From Hyphomonadaceae bacterium (GTDB taxonomy: Bacteria > Pseudomonadota > Alphaproteobacteria > Caulobacterales > Hyphomonadaceae), in NCBI GenBank assembly GCA_024743315.1, contig JANSWU010000005.1, forward strand, positions 310,001 to 374,000: 64,000 nt of DNA. The letters are read 5' to 3'. Positions within the stretch are counted from its first letter, which is position 1. Each line of letters opens with the position of its first letter. A model generated the notes under the pieces. That model made no database searches and was not told the origin of the DNA. It saw nothing but the letters and a program-made list of their open reading frames with translations. Below are positions 24,454 to 33,361 of this stretch, one piece after another. The position numbers and the translations under genes were made by a program.

Positions 24454-26186
24454 TTGGCGGTTTCGATCCACTCATCGATCCGCTTTTCCAGTGCGTCAAG
24501 CGGCATCGCGCCTGCGCCGAGGACGACATCGTGGAACTCACGAATATCGAACGCCTCGCCCAGGGCGTCTTTCGCCTTGGCGCGCAGGTCGAGGATTTTC
24601 AGTTCACCCACCTTGTAAGCCGTAGCCTGGCCCGGCCAGCCAATATAGCGGGTGACCTCGGTTTCGATATTGAGCGGGGCGAGGGCGGTGTTTTCAATGA
24701 AGCAGCGCTCAGCCTCCTCGCGGGTCCAGCCATAATGGTGCAGGCCCGTATCAGCGACGAGACGACAGGCACGCCACATTTCATAAGATAGCTGGCCGAA
24801 TCGCTCATATGGCGTGCGATAGAAATCGGCTTCGCCCGCCAGTTTTTCGGCGTACAGTCCCCAGCCTTCGCCAAACGCTGTGGCATAGTAGGATTTTCGA
24901 AATTCCGGGACGTCCTCGAGTTCTTGCGCCAGGGCGATTTGCAAATGATGGCCCGGCACAGCTTCGTGCGCCGACAAAGCCGGCAGTTCATAGAGCGGGC
25001 GTTGGTCGAGGGCATAAGTGTTGACCAGGTACGTCCCGGCAATTCCCTTCTCAGCATCTCCGCCGGAGTAACGCCCGGTCGTATATCCCGGCGCGATTGC
25101 TGCCGGAACCGCTTCGACGCCATAGGGGAGGCGCGGCAGGGTCTTGAAGTATCGCGGCAGGATCGCATCGAGCCGCTTGCTCATTTCAGACGCTTTTTCC
25201 AGGAGCTCCTCAGGCGTTTCAGCATAGAATTGCGGATCCGTGCGCAGGAAGTCGACAAATTCGTCAAACGTCCCGTCGAATTCTACTTCGGCAATAATCG
25301 CTTCCATATTGGCGCGGATGCGGGCGACTTCAGATTGGCCGAGACTGTGAATCTGTTCCGGTGTGTAGCCAGCACCCGCGGTGTGAAAATCGACCGCAAC
25401 GGCATAGGCTTCTTGTCCGCCCTCCAGCGTTGCGATCCCGGCGCCGTCGCGGGCAGCCGGCGCATACTCGGTTTCCAGGAAGACAAGGAGCTCGGCATAG
25501 GCTGCGACGGCCGTCTCAACCGCGGCTGCCCCGTCGGCTTTCAGCTCTTCAATGTCCGCTTCGGAGAGGTCTGAACTGTCGAGCGAAGCGAACGGCATGA
25601 ACAGCGTGCTTTCGGTCGCGTCTTCGACGATGTGCGAGCGCACTTGCGAAATGGACGTTGCGAGCGGGTCTGCGTGCGCGGTCCAGTCAGTTGCGATCCC
25701 GCGCCGCATGTTTGCGACATGGTCGTCAAAATAGCGCGGCAAATCGTTCAATCGAGCGATCCAGGCTTCTGCGCGTTTGCGTGAATTGGCGCGGGTGCGC
25801 ATGGCCGTATATGGGGCTTGTGCGAAAAACCCCCAATCGCCGACAAAGGGAATACGCGCCGTATCATATTCATGCGCGCTGATTTGCGCCTGTAAGAGGT
25901 GACGTAAAATCGCCGCTTCTGGACCTTGGCCAGGATTGTCCAATGCATCGAGTGCGGCCAGCATGGTCTCGGCCTCTCGCGCACGTTGTGCCACATAATC
26001 AGGGGTCACCTGGGCCCAAACTCTCGCGTCCTCACCGCGGGCTTTGGCCAGCTCCTCCGGATCACCTGCCTGATTGAATGCTTCATATTGAGTGATCAGC
26101 TCTTCGAGCGACTGGCTGGTGGCAATCGGTCCGGCAAAGATCAAAAGAGCGAAAGCGATAAACGTGCGGGCGACGAGGGATTTCAT
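24450..26186 (-). CDS. DUF885-family exported protein, probable metallopeptidase
   Basis: 578 residues with a signal peptide (MKSLVARTFIAFALLIF ... ATSQSLEE). The DUF885 hallmark HEAVPGHHLQIAL lies near residue 410 and resembles zinc-peptidase HExxxHH-type sites. Also present are YATAFGEGWGLYAEKL and YIGWPGQATAYKVGE, conserved in the family. Such proteins are periplasmic or outer-membrane-linked, with the likely reaction being peptide hydrolysis. Start ATG 26186 was chosen because it begins the signal peptide. The frame is open about 320 bases further upstream, across the divergent sdh promoter. It ends in a 4-base stop overlap with the convergent dioxygenase gene. Confidence 0.87.
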   Translation of the reverse strand: MKSLVARTFIAFALLIFAGPIATSQSLEELITQYEAFNQAGDPEELAKARGEDARVWAQVTPDYVAQRAREAETMLAALDALDNPGQGPEAAILRHLLQAQISAHEYDTARIPFVGDWGFFAQAPYTAMRTRANSRKRAEAWIARLNDLPRYFDDHVANMRRGIATDWTAHADPLATSISQVRSHIVEDATESTLFMPFASLDSSDLSEADIEELKADGAAAVETAVAAYAELLVFLETEYAPAARDGAGIATLEGGQEAYAVAVDFHTAGAGYTPEQIHSLGQSEVARIRANMEAIIAEVEFDGTFDEFVDFLRTDPQFYAETPEELLEKASEMSKRLDAILPRYFKTLPRLPYGVEAVPAAIAPGYTTGRYSGGDAEKGIAGTYLVNTYALDQRPLYELPALSAHEAVPGHHLQIALAQELEDVPEFRKSYYATAFGEGWGLYAEKLAGEADFYRTPYERFGQLSYEMWRACRLVADTGLHHYGWTREEAERCFIENTALAPLNIETEVTRYIGWPGQATAYKVGELKILDLRAKAKDALGEAFDIREFHDVVLGAGAMPLDALEKRIDEWIETAN

Positions 26187-26314
26187 GAACGGGTCCTTGG
26201 GATTCGGTCGATAAGCTAAAATCGGAAACTGCATCTGCAAAGGGCTTATCTCGCGGCGCGCGGCTTCACGCGACGGTACACTGCAATGTGACTTAAGTCT
26301 GACGTCTGGCCGCG

Positions 26315-26342
26315 TTGACAGCCGTTTCGACGCGCTTAAGAG
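26315..26342 (+). promoter_or_regulatory. Probable sigma-70-type promoter of sdhCDAB
   Basis: TTGACA (26315-26320), a perfect -35 consensus, then 16 bases and TAAGAG as a weak -10. The predicted start is about 26349, 32 bases before the sdhC start codon. The -10 is poor, so an activator may be needed. Confidence 0.5.
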
Positions 26343-26380
26343 ATGCCGCGTTAAAAGCAGCTTTTGTATTGGAGGAGCAG

Positions 26381-26779
26381 ATGGCTGGACAAGGACGGGC
26401 AGACTCGCGCCCCCTATCGCCGCACCTGCAGATTTGGAAGTGGCATTGGACCATGGCCGGCTCGATCTTTCACCGGGTGTCCGGGTTGGGCCTGTATGGC
26501 GGTGCATTCCTGATCGGAGCCTGGTTGGTCGCTCTGGCGACGGGCCCTGAAGCTTACGCCTTTGTCGAGATGATCGCGTTCAGCCTGCCTGGCCAAATCC
26601 TCTTATTCCTTTGGTCCATGGCGGTGCTTTATCACTTTGCTAATGGTCTGAGACACTTGATCTGGGATGGCCCAATGATCGGGTTCAATCCGGGCGTTGC
26701 CAGCCTCTGGTCCATGTTCAATTTCGCGTTTGCGATTATCGGGGCGGCGGTCATCTGGTCGCTAGCCTCATTCTATTAG
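26381..26779 (+). CDS. sdhC: Succinate dehydrogenase cytochrome b556 subunit SdhC
   Basis: 132 residues with three membrane helices. The N-terminal RPLSPHLQIWKWHWTMAGSIFHRVSG holds the conserved S/H motif of SdhC, and the heme His is in VLYHFANGLRHLIWD. It anchors complex II in the inner membrane and binds ubiquinone and heme b with SdhD. Start ATG 26381 follows GGAGGAGCAG. An in-frame ATG at 26315 lies inside the promoter. First gene of sdhCDAB. Confidence 0.93.
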   Translation: MAGQGRADSRPLSPHLQIWKWHWTMAGSIFHRVSGLGLYGGAFLIGAWLVALATGPEAYAFVEMIAFSLPGQILLFLWSMAVLYHFANGLRHLIWDGPMIGFNPGVASLWSMFNFAFAIIGAAVIWSLASFY

Positions 26780-26789
26780 GAGATCGGAT

Positions 26790-27170
26790 ATGACGACGAG
26801 TGCAAAATCCGTTCGAGGCCTGGGGTCGGCGGGGGCTGGAACCCAGCATCATATCCGCCAGCGGGTCACCGCGGTGGCATTGCTGTTCCTGGTGCCATGG
26901 TTTCTTTATTCGATCATTGTCGCGTGCAAAGCAGGCTATGAGGGTGCGCTGACTTGGGTGGCGCAACCGGTAAATGCAATTTTGCTGATTTTGACACTTT
27001 CTGCGGCGCTTTATCACATGCGCTTAGGCATTCAGGTGGTAATTGAAGATTACATTGCAAAGAGCGGCACACGGCAAGCGCTTCTGATCCTGAATACGTT
27101 TGCGGTGATTGCCCTGGCAGCAGCGACGATCCTGTCGGTGCTGAAAATCTGGTTCACGGCGGGCGCTTAG
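26790..27170 (+). CDS. sdhD: Succinate dehydrogenase membrane anchor SdhD
   Basis: 126 residues with three membrane helices. Markers: VRGLGSAGAGTQHHIRQRVTAVAL (conserved start of alphaproteobacterial SdhD), the heme-ligand His in ALYHMRLGIQVVIEDYI, and a final helix. Together with SdhC it forms the membrane arm of complex II. It lies 10 bases after sdhC, in the same transcript. Confidence 0.92.
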   Translation: MTTSAKSVRGLGSAGAGTQHHIRQRVTAVALLFLVPWFLYSIIVACKAGYEGALTWVAQPVNAILLILTLSAALYHMRLGIQVVIEDYIAKSGTRQALLILNTFAVIALAAATILSVLKIWFTAGA

Positions 27171-27195
27171 TGCGTCAACGCGGAAGAGGTAAGAG

Positions 27196-28986
27196 ATGAG
27201 CGATTACAAATTCATCGATCACACATATGATGTGGTGGTCGTCGGCGCGGGCGGGTCAGGCTTGCGGGCCGCGCTCGGCGCCGCACAGGCTGGCCTCAAA
27301 ACCGCCTGCATCACCAAAGTCTTCCCGACGCGCTCGCACACGGTGGCGGCGCAAGGCGGGATTGCCGCCTCGCTTGGCAATATGGGGCCGGATGACTGGC
27401 GTTGGCACATGTATGACACGGTCAAAGGGTCTGACTGGCTCGGTGACCAGGACGCGATCGAGTATCTCGCCCGCGAAGCCCCAGCCGCGGTCTACGAGCT
27501 TGAGCATTGGGGCATGCCATTTAGCCGCAACGAAGACGGCAAGATCTATCAGCGTCCGTTTGGCGGCCACACGACCGAGATGGGCGAAGGCCCGCCGGTT
27601 CAGCGCACCTGCGCCGCCGCCGATCGGACCGGTCACGCCATGCTGCACACGCTGTACGGCCAGTGCGTGAAGAATGATACCGAGTTCTTTATCGAATATT
27701 TCGCGCTCGACCTGATCATGGATGATGAGGGCGTTTGCCGGGGTGTGACCGCCTGGAAACTGGACGATGGCACGCTGCACCGTTTCCGCGCCCAGAAAAC
27801 CATTCTGGCCACGGGCGGCTATGGCCGTGCCTTCTTTAGCTGTACCTCCGCCCACACCTGTACCGGCGATGGCAATGCGATGGTGCTGCGCGCGGGTCTG
27901 CCATTGCAGGATATGGAATTCATCCAATTCCACCCGACCGGTATTTATGGCGCGGGTTGCCTGATTACCGAAGGCGCACGCGGCGAAGGGGGGTATCTCA
28001 CCAATTCCGAAGGCGAGCGCTTCATGGAGCGCTACGCGCCGAGCGTGAAAGACCTCGCGCCGCGCGACATGGTTTCACGCTCAATGACGATTGAGATCCG
28101 CGAAGGCCGTGGCGTCGGTCCCAACAAGGACCATATCTTCCTGCACCTGGAGCATTTGCCAGCTGAAACCCTGGCGGCGCGCCTGCCGGGCATTTCCGAG
28201 ACGGCGAAAGTCTTTGCCGGCGTGGATGTAACGCGCGAGCCGATCCCGGTTCTGCCGACGGTCCATTATAATATGGGCGGGATCCCGACCAACTTCCACG
28301 GCGAAGTCCTGACCAAGAAAGATGGCGATCCGGATTCGGTTGTGCCTGGCCTGATGGCGGTCGGTGAAGCCGCTTGTGTGTCGGTCCATGGCGCCAACCG
28401 TTTGGGTTCCAACTCTTTGATCGACCTGGTTGTGTTTGGCCGGGCCGCTGGTCTGCGCTGTGGCGCAACACTGGAAGCCGGGGCCAGCCAGCCAACGATC
28501 CAGGACGCGCAAACCGATGGGCACCTCGCCCGGTTTGATCGCATCCGCAACGCCGATGGCGATCATTCAGTCGCGGATCTGCGTCTCGAAATGCAAAAAG
28601 CCATGCAAGACAATTGCGCCGTGTTCCGCACCGGTGAGGTCTTGGATGAAGGCGTCGAGAAGATCGAAGCGATCAACAAGAAGGTTCCTGGCATGCGTAT
28701 CGATGATCGTGGCCTGATCTGGAATACCGACCTGCTCGAAGCGCTGGAATTTGACAATCTGATCGGTCAGGCGACCGTTACCGTCAATTCTGCGGCCAAT
28801 CGTAAGGAAAGCCGCGGCGCGCATGCGCGTGAGGATTATGACAAGCGCGATGATGAGAACTGGATGATGCACACGCTGGCCTGGTCAAATGAGGCTGGCG
28901 AAGTGAACATCGATTATCGTCCAGTGCACAATTACACGATGTCGAATGAGATCGAATATATCAAACCCAAAGAGCGCGTTTACTAG
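27196..28986 (+). CDS. sdhA: Succinate dehydrogenase flavoprotein subunit SdhA
   Basis: 596 residues. FAD-binding [16 protein letters not shown] lies at about 14-28, and the covalent-FAD His is in [10 protein letters not shown] (about 46-54). Substrate-binding and catalytic blocks include [27 protein letters not shown] and [18 protein letters not shown]. It oxidises succinate to fumarate in the TCA cycle and passes electrons to SdhB. It is 25 bases after sdhD, with an AAGAGGTAAGAG ribosome site. Length and motifs match the family, and nothing is missing. Confidence 0.97.
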   Translation: MSDYKFIDHTYDVVVVGAGGSGLRAALGAAQAGLKTACITKVFPTRSHTVAAQGGIAASLGNMGPDDWRWHMYDTVKGSDWLGDQDAIEYLAREAPAAVYELEHWGMPFSRNEDGKIYQRPFGGHTTEMGEGPPVQRTCAAADRTGHAMLHTLYGQCVKNDTEFFIEYFALDLIMDDEGVCRGVTAWKLDDGTLHRFRAQKTILATGGYGRAFFSCTSAHTCTGDGNAMVLRAGLPLQDMEFIQFHPTGIYGAGCLITEGARGEGGYLTNSEGERFMERYAPSVKDLAPRDMVSRSMTIEIREGRGVGPNKDHIFLHLEHLPAETLAARLPGISETAKVFAGVDVTREPIPVLPTVHYNMGGIPTNFHGEVLTKKDGDPDSVVPGLMAVGEAACVSVHGANRLGSNSLIDLVVFGRAAGLRCGATLEAGASQPTIQDAQTDGHLARFDRIRNADGDHSVADLRLEMQKAMQDNCAVFRTGEVLDEGVEKIEAINKKVPGMRIDDRGLIWNTDLLEALEFDNLIGQATVTVNSAANRKESRGAHAREDYDKRDDENWMMHTLAWSNEAGEVNIDYRPVHNYTMSNEIEYIKPKERVY

Positions 28987-28994
28987 GAGCGGTC

Positions 28995-29774
28995 ATGGTT
29001 CAACTCACACTTCCCAAGGGCTCAGCGCCTAAAAAAGGTAAAACCTGGCCTAAGCCCGAAGGCAAAAAGGTCAAGAAATTCAAGGTCTACCGCTATAGCC
29101 CCGAAGAAGGCGGCAATCCGCGCTGGGACACTTATTTTGTCGATATGGACCAGTGTGGTCCGATGATTTTGGACGTGCTGATCTATATCAAAAACAATAT
29201 CGACTCGACGCTGGCCTTCCGACGGTCCTGCCGGGAGGGCGTTTGTGGCTCGTGTGCGATGAACATTGGCGGGCAGAACACGATTGCCTGCACACGTGGT
29301 TGGGAAGAGATTGCCGGGCCGCACATAACAATCGCGCCGCTGCCGCACCAGCCCGTGGTCAAAGACCTTATCCCGGACTTGACCAATTTCTATGCCCAGC
29401 ACGCTTATGTGCAGCCTTTCTTGAAAACCGACACGCCCGAGCCGGAAAAAGAATGGACGCAGACCGAAGAGGAGCGCGAGCTGCTTGATGGACTGTATGA
29501 GTGCATTCTCTGTGCGTCCTGCTCGACCTCGTGCCCGTCCTATTGGTGGAACGGCGACAAATATCTTGGCCCGGCCGCGCTTTTGCAGGCCTATCGCTGG
29601 TTAATTGATAGCCGCGACGAAGCCACCGGTGAGCGCCTGGACGACCTTGAAGATCCGTTCAAATTGTATCGGTGTCACACGATCATGAATTGCGCGCAGG
29701 TTTGTCCGAAAGGGCTCAACCCAGCCAAGGCCATCGCAAAGATCAAACACATGATGGTCGAACGCGTCGCCTAG
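28995..29774 (+). CDS. sdhB: Succinate dehydrogenase iron-sulfur subunit SdhB
   Basis: 259 residues. The 2Fe-2S ligands are in [19 protein letters not shown] with a later Cys in NTIACTRG. The 4Fe-4S and 3Fe-4S ligands are in [18 protein letters not shown] and [13 protein letters not shown]. It carries electrons from SdhA to ubiquinone. The N-terminus has a Lys-rich extension ([23 protein letters not shown]) seen in many alphaproteobacteria, in which the first run is basic. Start ATG is 8 bases after sdhA, with GGAG. The operon ends in a terminator 24 bases later. Confidence 0.96.
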   Translation: MVQLTLPKGSAPKKGKTWPKPEGKKVKKFKVYRYSPEEGGNPRWDTYFVDMDQCGPMILDVLIYIKNNIDSTLAFRRSCREGVCGSCAMNIGGQNTIACTRGWEEIAGPHITIAPLPHQPVVKDLIPDLTNFYAQHAYVQPFLKTDTPEPEKEWTQTEEERELLDGLYECILCASCSTSCPSYWWNGDKYLGPAALLQAYRWLIDSRDEATGERLDDLEDPFKLYRCHTIMNCAQVCPKGLNPAKAIAKIKHMMVERVA

Positions 29775-29798
29775 GCAGGCCTCGAATCGACACAGCAA

Positions 29799-29831
29799 AA
29801 CGGGCGGTGGGTCTCCACCGCCCGTTCGCTT
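29799..29831 (+). terminator. Terminator of sdhCDAB
   Basis: Perfect 12-bp stem AACGGGCGGTGG / CCACCGCCCGTT with a 4-base loop (GTCT), then GCTTTT. It lies 24 bases after the sdhB stop and before the end of the convergent UrcA-like gene. Confidence 0.88.
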
Positions 29832-29848
29832 TTCAGCTGACGCCCGAA

Positions 29849-30190
29849 TTACTGAGCGCTGAGTTCGGTCTCCGTTTCAACAGACGCGAACACATAAGCT
29901 GTGGCTTGACCTTCTTCGCGAGCCGCCAGGCGAATTTGACCCACGGCCTTGTCGACGAGATCGTCGCGACAATCCCGATCAAAAGTCGGCAGTCCGGTGA
30001 CCGGCATCGCGTATGAACAGGCTTCTTCGGCCTGTGTGGTGATCGACTCCAGCACAGTTTTCGCGCCGGCCTCAGTGGCCAGCAATGTGCTGTCATAGCT
30101 CAATTCTACTGTGATTGGAGTGCCCTCAGCTTGGGCAAAAGGAGCTGCAACGGCGGCAGCGGCGATCAGAGTTACAAGGGTCTTACGCAT
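29849..30190 (-). CDS. UrcA-like small secreted protein
   Basis: 113 residues with a signal peptide (MRKTLVTLIAAAAVAAPFAQA, cut before EGTP). The mature part has the UrcA-type layout: VELSYDSTLLATEAGA, a helix (VLESITTQAEEAC), two Cys about 20 residues apart (EEACSYAM, DRDCRDDLV) that could form a disulfide, and a C-terminal DKAVGQI helix. UrcA proteins are small periplasmic proteins of Caulobacter relatives with unknown function. ATG 30190 has AAGGAAG six bases upstream. An earlier in-frame start lacks a signal-peptide pattern. Confidence 0.68.
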   Translation of the reverse strand: MRKTLVTLIAAAAVAAPFAQAEGTPITVELSYDSTLLATEAGAKTVLESITTQAEEACSYAMPVTGLPTFDRDCRDDLVDKAVGQIRLAAREEGQATAYVFASVETETELSAQ

Positions 30191-30467
30191 GTAATTCTTC
30201 CTTACAGAGTTAGCGACGGCCCGAAGACCGACCAGAAACTCCTCCCGCAACATGTTGTAAGTCTCTTAGCCTTTTTTAGGGCCCGGCCAGAACTCGGGCT
30301 CGGCTATTTCGCGTCATGCTGCATCGCAACAATTTGCGCGAAATGCGCAATCGACAATAGAATTTTGGAAGGGCAGATATGCGGAAATGCCTTTACCCAA
30401 CGGAGAAAGGGGATCTGGCTGCGACAAGAATGCCGCGCTTCAAACACTGTGCTGCATTGCACAAGAT

Positions 30468-31544
30468 TTAGGCGCGCCAAGTGCCGGAAAGTGCCATTCG
30501 CTCATACTTTCGCACATATTTCGCCGGCATGTTGAGCAGTCGATTCTCTCCTTCGAGGCGTTGGCCCCAGGCGGTGAACCCTGTGGCCACCTGTTGCGCG
30601 GGCGACAAGGCCAGGGCGCCCGCACGCACCGGCATCATCCAGTTTGCAAGCTGGCGTTTGTATTGCGCATTACCCAGACCAAGATGCAATTCTTGAATCC
30701 CTTCCGACGCGACCCATTCCGCCAACGAGAAAAGCAAGGCAAGACCAGGTTTCTGCTTGGCAAACTTGGCTTCATAAGCCGGGAACCAGTAATGCATAAC
30801 GCGGTCGGAGCGCATGCAATAAGTGATCGCCGCTGTTTCGCACTCAATCGACAGGGTCGATAGAACACCTCGCGCGCCGTCATCACCGCTTTTCAGCAGA
30901 GCGAGCAGCAGGTCGCGCGGCCAGGCGAGCTCAAACAGGTCAAAGTGACGGGCTTGTGCATAAGCAGCGCGCTTGAGCGCAATCATCCGGTCGAAACTGG
31001 TCAAATCGATCACATCGTGGCGGACGACGGTCCCTGGCGCATCGAGGAGCTTCTGGCTCTTGCGCCATTCGCGTCGGAAATTCGAACTCTCGGCGCTGCG
31101 CCTGTTCAACCAGTCTTCGTACCCGGAGCTGAGATCCATCACTTGATTGCCATCACCGGACTGACCGTGAAGCCCGTGGCGGCGCTGGCCATAAGGCAAT
31201 GCCGAGAAGGCGTATCCACCAAGCCAGCGGCGCACCTGCGGGCTGCGCAGATCGAGCGTGACCGCAGGATGGGCGATGATGCCATGCAAATCATCCATGG
31301 AACCGGCAACCGGACGCGCAGTCCCGAGCGGGCCTCTGCGAAATGGCCAATACGCCACGGGATGATGGTCTTGATAGAATTTGAGGACTTTTATCCCCGG
31401 TCGAACCTGTTCAACCGCAGTGAAATAAGCGGCCGAGAAATATGGGCTGGCCAGGTCGGGATCCATGCCCTGAAACCGCCGCCAGAGATGCAGGTCCATC
31501 TTCGACAGGTCGTCAAACGCGAGACAGTCCACGCTGGAATGCAT
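30468..31544 (-). CDS. GNAT-fold acyltransferase, BcsL/CelD-type (Acetyltransf_6)
   Basis: 358 residues. The N-terminus (WRRFQGMDPDLASPYFSAAYFTAVEQ) and the centre (SNFRREWRKSQKLL, VLSTLSIECETAAITYCMRS, HYWFPAYEAKFAKQKPGLAL) are the BcsL/CelD acetyltransferase signature, with the acyl-CoA-binding stretch AKQKPGLALLFSLAEWVA and the closing helix GIQELHLGLGNAQYKRQLANW. These cytoplasmic enzymes modify polysaccharide precursors. It is divergent from a polysaccharide deacetylase gene 44 bases away. The ribosome site is weak. The substrate is not readable. Confidence 0.82.
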   Translation of the reverse strand: MHSSVDCLAFDDLSKMDLHLWRRFQGMDPDLASPYFSAAYFTAVEQVRPGIKVLKFYQDHHPVAYWPFRRGPLGTARPVAGSMDDLHGIIAHPAVTLDLRSPQVRRWLGGYAFSALPYGQRRHGLHGQSGDGNQVMDLSSGYEDWLNRRSAESSNFRREWRKSQKLLDAPGTVVRHDVIDLTSFDRMIALKRAAYAQARHFDLFELAWPRDLLLALLKSGDDGARGVLSTLSIECETAAITYCMRSDRVMHYWFPAYEAKFAKQKPGLALLFSLAEWVASEGIQELHLGLGNAQYKRQLANWMMPVRAGALALSPAQQVATGFTAWGQRLEGENRLLNMPAKYVRKYERMALSGTWRA

Positions 31545-31588
31545 ATTGCAGCTTCACCTTCACATGTTCGACATCCTGAGGCTTGGGT

Positions 31589-32380
31589 ATGACCGATTTG
31601 GGTTATTTTTCTGAGAAGATTGGAAGCGCAATTGATCGCGTGCTTTGCGAGACCTTTGAGAAGCGCGAAGAAAAATTGCCGTCTGGACGGTATGTTAGCC
31701 TGTGCTTTGACGATTTCCCGAAATCAGCGGTCGACACAGCTGCCCCAATGATCGAGGCCGAAGGCTGGCGCGCGACCTGGTATGTCGCGGGTGGGTTCAT
31801 GGGCACAGACCAGCCTCATTATGGGACAATGTTTGATGCCGCCGACCTCATACGGCTGGTCGAGGCCGGTCATGATTTTGGCTGTCACACATTTGATCAC
31901 GTGGATTGTCGCCAAGTCAGCGCCGAAGAAATCGACGCACAATGTCGTCAGAACCTGGAACTTCTAGCGGCACATGGAATCGGCGACGTAAACTCTTTTG
32001 CCTATCCGTTCGGGGCTGCGAATCTGACGTCCAAAAAGAACCTGTCGAACGCCAATATGGCGCTGCGCGGGGTCAAGCCCGGGATCAATTCCAGTCCAAT
32101 CGATCTCAACATGCTGAAAGCAACCGGCCTGCAACACGATAATGGTGGTATCGCCAGAGCACGCCAGGATCTCAAAACGCTGAAGCAATCGGAGGGTTGG
32201 GTAATTATCTTCACGCATGATGTGAGCGCGGCGCCATCACCTTGGGGCGTGACGCCTGAGGACTATCGAGAGCTTCTGTCGGCGGTTGAAGAAAGCGGCG
32301 CCGAAGTCGTCACGGTCGGCGAGATGGTCGCGCGAATTGGAGCTTTAGCGGCACCTGTTCAACGCTCACGCGCCGCTTAA
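31589..32380 (+). CDS. Polysaccharide deacetylase family protein (NodB-like)
   Basis: 263 residues. Motif 1 of the NodB fold is YVSLCFDDFPKSAV, with a Phe-Asp-Asp where the family has TFDDG. The metal-site stretch is FGCHTFDHVDC, motif 3-like FAYPFGAAN follows, and a late His is in FTHDVSAAPSPWG. These enzymes remove acetyl groups from N-acetyl sugars in extracellular polysaccharide or chitin-like chains. No signal peptide is seen, so it acts in the cytoplasm or is exported otherwise. ATG 31589 is spaced 8 bases from GAGG. It shares its last 4 bases with the convergent xthA gene. Confidence 0.87.
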   Translation: MTDLGYFSEKIGSAIDRVLCETFEKREEKLPSGRYVSLCFDDFPKSAVDTAAPMIEAEGWRATWYVAGGFMGTDQPHYGTMFDAADLIRLVEAGHDFGCHTFDHVDCRQVSAEEIDAQCRQNLELLAAHGIGDVNSFAYPFGAANLTSKKNLSNANMALRGVKPGINSSPIDLNMLKATGLQHDNGGIARARQDLKTLKQSEGWVIIFTHDVSAAPSPWGVTPEDYRELLSAVEESGAEVVTVGEMVARIGALAAPVQRSRAA

Positions 32381-33192
32381 GGTCTTTGCATCTCGATGCT
32401 GATCGGCGCGTGGTCGGATGGTTTCCAGCCCCCCCGCCAGGCAAGATGCACGCGATAGCTGTTCAAATCTGTCAAAGCGGTCGCAGCGTCCGTGGTCCAG
32501 ATATGGTCCAATCGGCGGCCCTTATTCGAAGCCGCCCAATCGCGGGCGCGATAACTCCACCAGGAATAAAGCCGCTGGTCTTCATCATGAACGTGCCGCG
32601 CAATATCCGTGAAGCCGCCTTTTTTGCGTGCCTTTTCAAGGCTTTCTGTTTCGACGGGCGTATGCGAGACAATTTTCAGAAGCTGTTTATGTGACCAGAC
32701 ATCATTTGGATGCGGCGCAATGTTAAGATCTCCAACCAGCACGCGCGGCACGCCATCCTTGGCAACCTTTCCATAGTGACGACCAAGGCGTTTCACAAAA
32801 TCGAGCTTGTGCGCGAACTTGTCGTTGGCGTCGGGGTCCGGCACATCCCCGCCCGCTGGCAGGTAGATGTTGTGTAATTCAACATCGCCTGCGCGCACAG
32901 CGTTCACCCGGGCATGGCCTTCTCGGCAGAGCGCTGGCGTTTCCATCAGTTCAATAGGTTCACGGCTGGCAATGGCGACGCCATGATGTCCGCCGCGTTG
33001 ACCATTAATCGCAAGATGCGGCAGGCCCATTTGTTTGAAGGCCTTTTCCGGAAACTCCGCATTCTGGCATTTGATTTCCTGGAAGCAGATAATGTCAGGC
33101 TGCTCTTGCGCGACAAAGGCTTCAACATTTGGCAAGCGCAGCCGGATCGAATTGATGTTCCAGCTGACAATTTTCAAAGGCGATTTCGTCAT
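32377..33192 (-). CDS. xthA: Exodeoxyribonuclease III
   Basis: 271 residues, the E. coli XthA length. Family blocks: KIVSWNINSIRLRLPNV, DIICFQEIKCQNAEFP (metal Glu), GQRGGHHGVAIASREP, NIYLPAGGDVPD, LVGDLNIAPHPNDVW (metal/catalytic Asp-Asn) and a C-terminal RRLDHIWTT with SDHAPISIEM (catalytic His). It removes nucleotides from 3' ends and cuts abasic sites in base-excision repair. A structured 130-base leader lies upstream. It is convergent with the deacetylase gene, sharing a TTAA of two stop codons. Confidence 0.95.
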   Translation of the reverse strand: MTKSPLKIVSWNINSIRLRLPNVEAFVAQEQPDIICFQEIKCQNAEFPEKAFKQMGLPHLAINGQRGGHHGVAIASREPIELMETPALCREGHARVNAVRAGDVELHNIYLPAGGDVPDPDANDKFAHKLDFVKRLGRHYGKVAKDGVPRVLVGDLNIAPHPNDVWSHKQLLKIVSHTPVETESLEKARKKGGFTDIARHVHDEDQRLYSWWSYRARDWAASNKGRRLDHIWTTDAATALTDLNSYRVHLAWRGGWKPSDHAPISIEMQRP

Positions 33193-33228
33193 CCGCCCCG
33201 GATAGGCAGAGGAAGCTGACTCGTCAAC

Positions 33229-33318
33229 GCGCCCGAATGTTTGGGGGCATTCGGGCGCTCACACTTCTGGGTACGTGCGTAGAGGAGCGGGCAACTCAAG
33301 GGGAGGAACGCCCGCTCA
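33229..33318 (-). ncRNA. Structured RNA or xthA leader with a CU-rich loop
   Basis: On the minus strand a start at about 33318 is predicted from the promoter at 33325-33352. The RNA begins with an 8-bp hairpin (GAGCGGGC / GCCCGCTC, 33285-33317) whose loop carries TTCCTCCCC, an anti-Shine-Dalgarno motif, followed by an 11-bp hairpin (33229-33258) with a CCCCC loop. No T run follows, so it may continue into xthA as a 5' leader. The anti-SD-in-a-loop design recalls alphaproteobacterial CCUCC-loop small RNAs. Function is inference. Confidence 0.45.
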
Positions 33319-33324
33319 GGTTGT

Positions 33325-33352
33325 ATAATAGTAATAAGATGCAACCCGGCAA
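33325..33352 (-). promoter_or_regulatory. Probable promoter of the xthA leader RNA
   Basis: On the minus strand TTGCCG (33347-33352), a 16-base spacer and TATTAT (33325-33330, 5 of 6 to TATAAT). The predicted start, about 7 bases downstream at 33318, coincides with the first base of the first hairpin, which supports the call. Confidence 0.55.
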
Positions 33353-33361
33353 GTTTTTTCT

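Noticed and set aside
30334-30350. TTGCGC-GAAAT-GCGCAA palindrome between the UrcA-like and GNAT genes
   Set aside because: 6-bp arms may arise by chance in GC-rich intergenic DNA and no promoter can be placed next to it.
33229-33258. 11-bp hairpin as a terminator of the DUF3108 gene
   Set aside because: No T run follows on either strand, and it lies more than 100 bases beyond the gene. It is better explained as part of the xthA leader or an RNA.
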